Positions 55,372 to 64,000 of a stretch of DNA of 64,000 nt are shown piece after piece (the first letter of the stretch is position 1; each line of letters begins with the position of its first letter). Made by a program: the position numbers and the translations under genes. The notes under the pieces are model-generated. The model saw only the letters and a program-made list of their open reading frames with translations, searched no databases and was not told the origin of the DNA. The stretch comes from Arion vulgaris (Eukaryota; Mollusca; Gastropoda; Stylommatophora; Arionidae), in the NCBI GenBank assembly GCA_020796225.1, contig CM036774.1, forward strand, positions 27,177,791 through 27,241,790, in the 5' to 3' direction.

Positions 55372-55862
55372 GTCTGACATTGCTTTCCTTCCTGGCAGTG
55401 ACCATACTGGTCCATGACTGTAACCATTGTCTCTTTACAGAGATCTCTGTCTACCTTCCTGGCAGTGACCATTGTCATCTATTACAGAGATCCTCTGTCT
55501 ACCTTCCTGGCAGTGACCATACTGGTCCATGACCGTAACCATTGTCTCTTTACAGAGATCCTCTGTCTACCTTCCTGGCAGTGACCATGTTCTATTACAG
55601 GTCCCTGTCTACCTTCCTGGCAGTGACCATTGTCTCTATTACAGAGATCCTCTGTCTATCTTCCTGGCAGTGACCATACTGGTCCATGACTGTAACCATT
55701 GTCTCTATTACAGAGATCCTCTGTCTACCTTCCTGGCAGTGACCATACTGGTCCATGACCGTAACCATTGTCTCTATTACAGAGATCCTCTGTCTACCTT
55801 CCTGGGAGTGACCATACTGGTCCATGACCGTAACCATTGTCTCTATTACAAAATCTTCTTCA
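55372..55862. repeat. ~70-bp minisatellite
   Basis: Units of CTACCTTCCTGGCAGTGACC, ATACTGGTCCATGACCGTAA and CCATTGTCTCTATTACAGAG, with two shorter forms. Frames through it are not genes. Confidence 0.92.
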
Positions 55863-56034
55863 CGTCGTGAGTTTTGAAGAGGCCATAACCATTGACACTC
55901 TGTCGGCTGCTCCTCACTCATCCACCACCTGCTCCATGGCTTCACGTGACTCTGCCAGGGGGCAACAGGTACTCACCTGCCAAGGATGCCCGAGACAGGG
56001 GGAAGGAGGACCACATCTCATTGATAGAGGTTTA

Positions 56035-56265
56035 CCATAACCTGTACACGTTGACATATTTGGACATATAAAGATAAGGGCTGAGAAGACCATCATGAAG
56101 GAGGCATACCCGGCAAAGAAGAAGAGGAAGACCACGAGAAGATGGATTCAGGATGTAACTGATGGTTTGAACATGACGGCTGCAGAGGAGGACATCTGGC
56201 CTATGAGAGAGAGAATTCCGAGGACTGTTGGGGGGCAAAGTTCTGTTCAGACAAGTATTTGATGA
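56035..56265 (+). mobile_element. LINE remnant: C-terminal segment
   Basis: HIKIRAEKTIMKEAYPAK, KKRKTTRRWIQDVTDGLN and MTAAEEDIWPMRERIPRTV match the RPRRRWIQDVTDDLNMTAAEA-type end of a LINE polyprotein; several residues are shifted. Confidence 0.72.
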
Positions 56266-56815
56266 TGATGATCTGACAAGTTCCCACAGAAGGTCAAACA
56301 TTAACTTGGTATAAAATAATGTAACCTATCGTTCTTGCAAACGACTGTGGCTGTGCTCTCATGCTTCTCATGCGGTAAATAGACAAACAGAAATTTGCTG
56401 TTATTTCTTTGGAAACATATCTAAACTTTAATACGTTAATCAAACTAGATTGTCTTATGTGTGATCGGTAGATTCAAATTTTGATCCAAACAAGTATGCT
56501 ACTCTTCTCCCGGTTTAGTTTTTGTTCTTCTGTTCTCTGGTTTAGTTTATTCAATACTCAAGGATTTATTTCGTGAGCGTGTTCAAGCCGTTTAAATAGT
56601 TGATGTTTTTGTTAAACTGTCTTGGATTATCCTCTTAAATAGACATCTTAGTATTAAATGATGAAGATGGTCAAAGTTAGAAAACGTGAGGAAACTAGAA
56701 CTTGGTGGATTTACAGCCATGGTCTGGGGATATCATTTACACATGAACAAGACAAGATGATGTAATTGAAGATTATAAAACAAGAAATCCGATCACAAAT
56801 AGTTGTATAGTTGAC
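56266..56815. other. Spacer, nothing recognised
   Basis: AT-rich, non-repetitive. Confidence 0.5.
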
Positions 56816-56819
56816 TACA

Positions 56820-57290
56820 GTTTGTCTCAAGTACTTGTCAGAGTAGTAGTGGACATTAGTTCCACATCGACTCAAGTTCTTGTCAGAGGTCAGTAGTGGA
56901 CATTAGATTCATATCGTCTCAAGTACTTGGGAGAGAGTAGTAGTGGACATTAGATTCACATTGTCTCAAGTACTTGGGAGAGGTCAGTAGTGGACATTAG
57001 ATTCACATCGTCTCAAGTTCTTGTCAGAGGTCAGTAGTGGACATTAGTTTCACATCGACTCAAGTACTTGGGAGAGAGTAGTGGACATTAGTTCCACATC
57101 TCTCAAGTTCTTGTCAGAGGTCAGTAGGACATTAGTTAATCACTCAAGTACTTGCGAGGTCAGCGTAGTGGGCATTAGGTTCACATCGTCTCAAGTACTT
57201 GGGAGAGGTCAGCGTTGTAGTGAACATTAGATTCACCTTGTCTCAAGTACTTGTCACAGGTCAACGTAGTAGTTGACATTAGATGATGCA
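56820..57290. repeat. ~47-bp minisatellite
   Basis: About ten units of CTCAAGTACTTGTCAGAGGT, CAGTAGTGGACATTAG and TTCACATCG with many small losses. Confidence 0.92.
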
Positions 57291-57369
57291 AATATTCAAC
57301 GTACAGTGGTTCACATTGAGGTTGTGCTAACTCTCCACGCAATGTCTCTAGCCTGTGACTCCCTGGCAG

Positions 57370-57575
57370 TTAGGCAGGAAGAAATTCCCACGATTCTTCT
57401 AAATTCTTGACAGTCCTCTGCATTATATTCCAGTTGTGCTTCACTTCTGCCAGTTCATGTTCTACTGTTCTCCTCCATGTTGTTTTAGATCTTCCACGTT
57501 TTCGTTTACCTTTTGGTGTCATTTGTGCAGAAACGTAGGTTGAGAAAGTGCAGCCTGTTACAACACATGTACAGC
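57370..57575 (-). mobile_element. LINE remnant: C-terminal segment
   Basis: On minus: MTPKGKRKRGRSKTTWRRTV, EHELAEVKHNWNIMQRTV, then KNLEESWEFLPA. This is the PQGKRKRGRP..TWRR..E.E type C-terminus of LINE polyproteins. Confidence 0.82.
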
Positions 57576-57664
57576 TCATTTTTAAATAACCTTTTCTGGG
57601 AATAACTAGTCTCTCGAATCGTGCACTAATACAAACAACATCAATGCTTTACCTTTTCAACAGT

Positions 57665-58335
57665 TTATGTGTAGGTGTGACAACACCATCATTGTGTGTA
57701 GGTGTGACAACAACATCATTATGTGTAGGCGTGACAACAACATTGTGTGTAGGCGTGAAAACAACATTATTGTGTGTAGGCGTGACAACATCATTGTGTG
57801 TAGGTGTGAAAACAACATCATTGTGTGTAGGCGCGAAACATCATTGTGTGTAGACGTGACAACATCATTGTGTGTAGGCGTGATCAACAGTCATTGTGTG
57901 TAGGCGTGAAACAACTCATTGTGTGTAGGCGTCATAACAACATCATTGTGTGTAGGCGTGAAAACAACGTCATTGTGTGTAGGCGTGAAAACAACGTCAT
58001 TGTGTGTAGGCGTCATAACAACAGCATTGTGTGTAGGCGTCATAACAACGTCATTGTGTGTAGGCGTATAACAACATCATTGTGTAGGGGAAACAACATC
58101 ATTGTGTGTAGGCGTCATAACAACATCATTGTGTGTAGGCGTGAAAACAACGTCATTGTGTGTAGGCGGAAACAACGTCATTTGTGTAGGTGGAACAACG
58201 TCATTGTGTGTAGGCTGAAAACAATCATTGTGTGTAGGTGAAACATCAATTGTGTGTAGCGTATAAACAACAATCATTGTGTGTAGGCATGACAATAACA
58301 TCATTGTGTATAGGCGTGATAACAGCATCATTGCT
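57665..58335. repeat. 27-bp minisatellite (~24 copies)
   Basis: Unit ATTGTGTGTAGGCGTGACAA plus CAACATC with indels. Because the unit is 9 codons long, frames stay open on both strands by chance. Confidence 0.94.
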
Positions 58336-58630
58336 TCGCTTTCCCAACATTTTGTGAGTGTAGGTGTGATAACACCAGCATAAAGTGACATAGTATGAGA
58401 CATTCATTTCATGCATTTATAAATCACTGTCATTCTTTGTCTTGTATTTGATCATTAACTTTGAGAAGTTCAACACGCTATAATCACTTTAATTTTGTGC
58501 TTGTTTTTAAACCTTGATGGATGGAAAAATGTATACAGACCTAACACAGATATATAGATATATATGTTACTGCTCTGTGGGACACAGATATCTAAAACCT
58601 TCAACACAGACTGTCTGCTAAAACGGTTTT
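58336..58630. other. Short spacer, nothing recognised
   Basis: AT-rich with a (TATA) stretch at 58550. Confidence 0.5.
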
Positions 58631-58639
58631 TTTTTTTAC

Positions 58640-59045
58640 AAACAGTCGTTATTGCTTGTGGTACAGTATTTTATGACAGGGAAGGGAAACACATTGTAAC
58701 AACCAGTAAAATCATGGGGGGATGAGACAGAGGAAGACAGAGACAATTTTGGATAGCCTGACTTTATGATACGGAAGAGCGTCAACATCTTAGATGATAG
58801 CAAACACCAGAGACAGAGATTTGTGGAGATCCATGGTCGCCTACGCCAGCCGGCACGGCACCTGATGGTGATGTAGGACAGGGTAGACATTTGTCTGTAA
58901 AATTTAAATGGCAGTATGGCTAGTACAGTCCCCGCGAAACTGTTCAGGTTATGATTTTTTCTGTATGCCCCGACAGAAAAAAAACTCATTGACCTTATCT
59001 GGGATTGAACCCGGTTCCTCCGCATGGGAACCCGCGCTCTAATCC
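58640..59045 (-). mobile_element. SINE family C, copy 2 (fuller)
   Basis: tRNA head on minus: GAATGGATTAGAGCGCGGG (A-box) and GGGTTCAATCCC (B-box at about 59002-59013). Body leftward, shared in parts with 3945-4175. A T-run at 58628-58638 is a plausible tail. Confidence 0.75.
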
Positions 59046-59160
59046 ATTCTGACAGACGTTGCACTTACATACTGTCTATATTCATTCTGACAGACGTTGC
59101 ACTTACATACTCTCTATATCCATTCTGTCAGACGTTGCACTTACATACTGTCTATAGACA
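59040..59160 (-). repeat. ~37-bp triplication at the SINE C head
   Basis: TCATTCTGACAGACGTTGCA plus CTTACATACTGTCTATA occurs three times, starting in the SINE's first bases (ATCCATTCTGACAG) and running outward. Confidence 0.85.
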
Positions 59161-59980
59161 AGACTTATCAGAGATATCTATCTTGCTTACAACTGGACAA
59201 AGTGAGTTTATGAATTATTTAGTGAGATGATTACGATGATTTATCGACACATCTTGTGACCCAGATGAGTTGTGGAGCTTTGCTTTGAAAACATCAACGT
59301 GACGGGCAGAGAGGATTAAATGTAACACCATGAGGTTTAAGGCACTCAGCTTGATATCAAGTTATGGTGGAGGAGATATTGCCATGGGAGGTGTACAGAG
59401 AACTGATATTGAAACATTGTACACGTGTGTGTACACGAGGGAAGATATAATTGTAAGGAGTGTGTGGGGGACGTGGTATTTGTAGTGTGGGAAGTAGATA
59501 TAGAGTGTGAGAGGTAGATATAGAGTGTGAGAGGTAGATATTGTTGTTCTCAATGTTTATTTGGGACGTCCAGTTATTATTTGCCCCATCCACTATGTAT
59601 CGGTGTGCTGTACTATCCTATGCGCCTACTGGTATTGTGAAAGTAGGTTATCCGTCTGGATAAAAGCCTCATTTCGGGGTTTCTTTGGTTGTGATAATGA
59701 TGATGATGAAATAATCGTTGCTTGCGATGAGAAACTGAAGAAGAAGAAGAAGAAGAAGAAGCTGACGATCATATGATTTAACCTACACTAGAAAACACAT
59801 CAGAAATTTATCAATATTTTAAAATAAAGAACCCAGAATTTAGAATATTGATCGTAAGATAATGAATCTAATAATCAAAATTATTACTAATTACCTGATC
59901 GTTTTTTGAAACATCAATTTCAGCAGAGAACTAACCAATCAGATGTTATATGTTTCCATCAGTCATCTATTAGTTGTTGA
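59161..59980. other. Spacer, no gene recognised
   Basis: Short duplication (GATATAGAGTGTGAGAGGTA) at 59495-59540. The segment 59640-59765 ends in (GAA)n, like a retroposed tail, but I do not recognise the element. Confidence 0.5.
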
Positions 59981-59982
59981 GT

Positions 59983-59995
59983 TATGATTCATATC
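59983..59995. repeat. Target-site duplication, left
   Basis: TATGATTCATATC, identical to 60616-60628. Confidence 0.92.
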
Positions 59996-60615
59996 CACGT
60001 AAGCCGCTGGAGGTTAGAAACTTCTATAGACGACATCCACTCATACCGAAACCTGCCCTTCTGGATCTTGTGAAGCATCGACCGAGAGTCAGATACAACA
60101 ACTGACCCAGTAAATGAAGTCCCAGAAATCCAATGGAGGGCAGCAGTAACGGCCTCAACCTCCATCCTCATACTAGAAGTAGTTGTCCTGTATGCCCCAC
60201 TTCGCTCTGCAACAACCCTACCATGCGCATTAGCCAAGAAATACTGTCCTGGTCATGCGGGTGTTTACGGTAATGAGAGAGCGGACAGGCTTGCATCAAC
60301 AGCATCGATTGTTGGGGAGTTGAAGATGGATAAGGGGATATTCTTCGGTCTCTTCGAGACTCTCTGTTGGATGAGGACACTAATATCGATGTTGAATCGA
60401 TCAAGCGATTTAAGCAGTTTGGAGTTACCCGTTGTTCAAGTCGAACTGGATGCCTGAGAGGCAGAGTGAGAGGTGTGTTTAATCAGCGAGCCACAGGAAC
60501 CATCAGTATGCATACTCTTCGATATCTGTTGGGGAGACTGAGCACCTATGGGTCTGCCGGAGTGCAATGACGTCAGTTTAGTAACCAATAACAATAACCA
60601 ATAACCAATAACCAA
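59996..60615 (+). mobile_element. 5'-inverted RNase H-type LINE insertion
   Basis: The plus-strand part 60242-60570 reads YCPGHAG, VYGNERADRLAST (one frame shift), DEDTNIDVESIKRFKQFGVT and RATGTISMHTLRYLLGRLS, then a tail of AACCAATA-type repeats. The left part 59996-60240 is the same element's upstream RNase H region on minus: MEVEAVTAALHWISG, VVVSDSRSMLHKIQKG, LQRLTW. The two parts meet head to head with no residues lost at the element junction. Perfect 13-bp duplication flanks the whole. Confidence 0.92.
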
Positions 60616-60628
60616 TATGATTCATATC
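60616..60628. repeat. Target-site duplication, right
   Basis: TATGATTCATATC, identical to 59983-59995. Confidence 0.92.
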
Positions 60629-60654
60629 AATTGCTACTAACTGTGTTTGTCAAT

Positions 60655-61165
60655 TTCAAACTTCCTCATCTTCTTCATTTTGCTGGTATTATTTTCTAGT
60701 TTTTTTCTTCAACTTTCAATTCCCAACGGAGCACAGGTCTTTCTTCAACAAACTTCTTCCAGCTCTTCCTCTCTCCTGCCATACCTTCCAATTCTTGTCA
60801 TGTTTTACCTACCTTTAATATCAGCCTCCAGCTCTCTTCTCCAGATATGTCTAGGCCTTTCCTTACTCTTCTTTCCCTGTTGGTTCCAAAAACAGTGCCT
60901 GTCTTGCAATGCTTCCGGTCGGGACATTTCCAGAATGTTTATTCCGTAGTTCTTCATCTCTGTTGCCAACTGGACTGTTTTGCCCTGCTCAAGCAACGTT
61001 CTCAAGTTCCAGCAATCAATTCTGGTAGTTTTCCCACAAGAAAGAAGGTTAGTTGGCATCGCATGATCTTCTAGTTTTATTTCTGGAAAATTCTTGGATT
61101 CTGATTGTGTTTTATATTTCAACAACTTTGTCTCTAACATTTTGATTCTCTCATCAGTTAAATCA
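60655..61165 (-). mobile_element. Internally deleted LINE: endonuclease start fused to C-terminus
   Basis: Minus frame 61176-60805: TTRIDCWNLRTLLEQGKTVQ and LATEMKNYGINILEMSR correspond to the first residues of a LINE endonuclease (TWNVRTL..GK). Directly after comes HCFWNQQGKKSKERPRHIW and RRELEADIKG, the far C-terminus of such a polyprotein. The remaining C-terminal coding continues to about 60720 in shifted frames. Most of endonuclease and all of RT are missing. Confidence 0.8.
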
Positions 61166-61262
61166 AGTTGAAACAAGACATAGTTAAATCAAGTTGAAAC
61201 AAGACATAGTTAAATCAAGTTGAAACAAGACATAGTTAAATCAAGTTGAAACAAGACATCGT
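61166..61262. repeat. 26-bp repeat, four copies
   Basis: TTAAATCAAGTTGAAACAAG plus ACATAG, at the 5' end of the deleted LINE. Confidence 0.92.
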
Positions 61263-61297
61263 TTTTTTAAATCAGCACGACACACCTGTCACTGTCA

Positions 61298-62985
61298 ACA
61301 TACAAACATCAAACATACAAACATCAAACATACAAACATCAAACATAGAAACATCAAAAATACAAACATCAAACATACAAACATCAAACATAGAAACAAA
61401 CATCAAACATACAAACATCAAAATACAAACATCAAACATCAACATCAAACATAGAAACAAACATCAAACATACAAACATCAAACATACAAACATCAAACA
61501 TACAAACATCAAACATCAAACATAGAAACACACATCAAACATACAAACATCAAACATAGAAACATCAAACATACAAACATCAATTAACATCAAACATCGA
61601 AATACACATCAAACATACAAACATCAAACATAGAAACATCAAACATAGAAACAAACATTTATACATACAAACATCAAACATACAAACATCAAACATACAT
61701 ACATCAAACATAGAAACAAACATTTATACATACAAACATCAAACATACAAACATCAAACATACATACATCAAACATAGAAACAAACATTTATACATACAA
61801 ACATCAAACATACAAACATCAAACATCATAAATCAAACATCAAACATACAAACAAAACATTAAACAAACCAACATCACTCCATAATCAATACATCGAAAC
61901 AAACATTAAACATACAAACCTCAAAATACATAAATCAAACATTAAACATACAAACCTCAAACATACAAACATACAAACATCAAACATACAAACATCAAAC
62001 ATACAAACATCAAACTTACATACATCAAACATACATACATCAAACATACAAACATCAAACATACAAACATCAACATAATAAATCAAACATCAAACATACA
62101 ACAACAAATCATACAACAAACAATCATCATCTCTATAATCTCTGAGAGTCACTCACCGCCTGCAAACAAACATTAAACATACAAACATCAAAATACATAA
62201 ATCAAACATTAAACATACAAACCTCAAACATACAAACATACAAACATACAAACATACAAACATCAAACATACAAACATCAAACATACAAACATCAAACAT
62301 ACAAACATACAAACATTAAACATACAAACATCAAACATACAAACACCAAACATACAAACATTAAACATACAAACATCAAACATACAAACATCAAACATAC
62401 AAACATCAAACATACAAACATCAAACATACAAACATCAAACATACAAACATACAAACATTAAACATACAAACATCAAACATACAAACATCAAACATACAA
62501 ACATACAAACATTAAACATAGAAATATCAAACATACAAACATAAAACATACAAACATACAAACATTAAACATACAAACATCAAACATACAAACATCAAAC
62601 ATACAAACATACAAACATACAAACATTAAACATACAAACATAAAACATACAAACATCAAACATACAAACATACAAACATTAAACATACAAACATCAAACA
62701 TACAAACATACAAACATTAAACATACAAACATACAAACATTAAACATAGAAATATCAAACATACAAACATACAAACATCAAACATACAAACATCAAACAT
62801 ACAAACATACAAACATTAAACATACAAACATCAAACATACAAACATCAAACATACAAACATACAAACATTAAACATACAAACATTAAACATACAAACATA
62901 CAAACATTAAACATACAAACATTAAACATACAAACATTAAACATACAAACATACAAATATTAAACATACAAACAAACCAATCATC
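61298..62985. repeat. (CATACAAACATCAAA)n array, 1.7 kb
   Basis: Irregular mixture of ACATACAA and ACATCAA/ACATTAA words. Frames with Cys-Met-Phe-Asp-Val repeats on minus are artefacts. Confidence 0.95.
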
Positions 62986-63051
62986 ATATCAGAAACAGTT
63001 GGCAAAGAGTAAACAAGCAAATGAGATTTGAACCCCCATATTTCGCCAACT

Positions 63052-63385
63052 TGATACGCCCTCGTGAGTAAATGACACTAGTCTGGTGTCCGATACGCCC
63101 TCGTGAGTGAGTAAATGACACAAGTCTGGTATCCGATACGCCCTCGTGAGTAAATGACACCAGTCTGATATCCGATACGCCCTCGTGAGTAAATGACACC
63201 AGTCTGGTATCCGATACGCCCTCGTGAGTGAGTAAATGACACAAGTCTGGTATCCGATACGCCCTCGTGAATAAATGACACCAGTCTGGTATCCGATACA
63301 CCCTCGTGAGTGAGCAAATGACACCAGTCTGGTATCTGATACGCCCTCGCGAGTAAATGACACCAGTCTAGTATCCGATACGTAG
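63052..63385. repeat. ~40-bp minisatellite, eight copies
   Basis: Unit GATACGCCCTCGTGAGTAAA plus TGACACCAGTCTGGTATCC; three units carry an extra GAGT. Confidence 0.95.
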
Positions 63386-63497
63386 ACTAACAACATCAAC
63401 AACTGGAAAATTGCGTCAGAAACCGGAACAACTACAACAATAAAAGTGAAGAGCATATTGACACTACCACCAGTGTGATCATTTAAATCTGATTGTG

Positions 63498-63592
63498 CAC
63501 TGACATCTAATCTATATTATAACTAATCACTGACATCTAATCTATATTATAACTATAGTAATCACTGACATCTAATCTATATTATATCTATA
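63498..63592. repeat. ~35-bp repeat, three copies
   Basis: CACTGACATCTAATCTATAT plus TATAACTA. Confidence 0.88.
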
Positions 63593-63639
63593 TTGTTTGA
63601 GACTTTTCGGTCAACCGGATACTTTACATTACAATGTGG

Positions 63640-64000
63640 AAGGGGAGTGGAAAGAGACTTTATAGTAATATAGATTTGGAAGAGAGAGACTGTACAGTAA
63701 TGTGGGGGTGTGTGAGAGAGACCACACAGTAATGTGAAGGTATGACAGAGACTGTACTGGACAAATGTTGCTGTGAGAGAGAGAGAGAGGAGAGCGTACA
63801 GAGATGTGGAGTGGGATGGTGGAGAGTGTACAGAGATGTGGAGTGGGATGATGGAGAGTGACAGAGATGTGGAGGATGATGGAGAGTGTACAGAGATTGA
63901 GTGGATGGTGGAGAGTGCACAGAGATGTGGAGTGGGATGATGGAGAGTGTACAGAGATGTGGAGTGGGATGATGGAGAGTGTACAGAGATGTGGAATGGG
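63640..64000. repeat. ~30-bp minisatellite running off the window
   Basis: Units of GAGAGTGTACAGAGATGTGG plus AGTGGGATGAT from about 63790, preceded by looser related sequence and a (GA)n run at 63777. Confidence 0.92.

Noticed and set aside
57667..58241. Cys-Arg-rich repeat frames
   Set aside because: 27-bp array (9 codons per unit) keeps frames open; no signal peptide or non-repeat part.
61246..62713. CMFDVCMFDV repeat frames
   Set aside because: Simple ACATACAAACATC repeats read on minus.

Overview
This is a eukaryotic (animal) nuclear window, AT-rich and dominated by repeats. The only host gene I can support is a spliced class-A GPCR of the vasopressin/oxytocin (conopressin/vasotocin) receptor family at 19404-25016 (+). 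Three coding exons with GT/AG boundaries are visible, and the exon carrying TM7 is not. This receptor type, the many non-LTR retrotransposon remnants and the abundance of minisatellites fit an invertebrate, perhaps a mollusc. That assignment is inference, and nothing in the window proves the phylum. There are no bacterial features, operons or convincing functional tRNA/rRNA genes.

Layout. 1-1860 is a 28-bp minisatellite. 2200-5400 is a patchwork of tRNA-derived SINEs, an unnamed dispersed repeat and LINE C-terminal fragments. 5768-8689 is a DNA transposon with 26-bp terminal inverted repeats (TIRs) around a frameshifted Mutator-like transposase gene. 9755-15350 holds purine-rich DNA, LINE reverse-transcriptase (RT) remnants and several minisatellites. 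15361-15525 is a small TIR element (MITE). 15590-18640 is a 3-kb, 44-bp satellite with a higher-order period of 880 bp. 19404-25016 is the receptor, whose introns hold minisatellites, LINE pieces and SINE-like repeats. 25060-38000 is an almost unbroken series of minisatellites and LINE/SINE fragments. 38670-41045 is one LINE inserted into another, with target-site duplication (TSD). 41400-50260 has more arrays, two LINE fragments and a SINE whose tRNA head has grown into an 8-bp array. 50460-53350 has a recurring 'family E' repeat (hairpin-bearing head plus ~40-bp satellite), then a SINE inside a LINE. 53774-53938 is a second MITE with an 8-bp TSD. 54100-64000 has further LINE fragments, including a 5'-inverted copy with a perfect 13-bp TSD, and arrays to the window end.

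The main theme is how retroelements seed tandem repeats. Several arrays start inside recognisable retroelement sequence: LINE C-terminal coding (23285-23970, 31770-32545), a LINE 3' end (11196-11406, 25515-26500) and SINE tRNA heads (3105-3165, 49655-50256, 59045-59160). Most long open frames in the window are by-products of arrays whose unit lacks stop codons, not genes.
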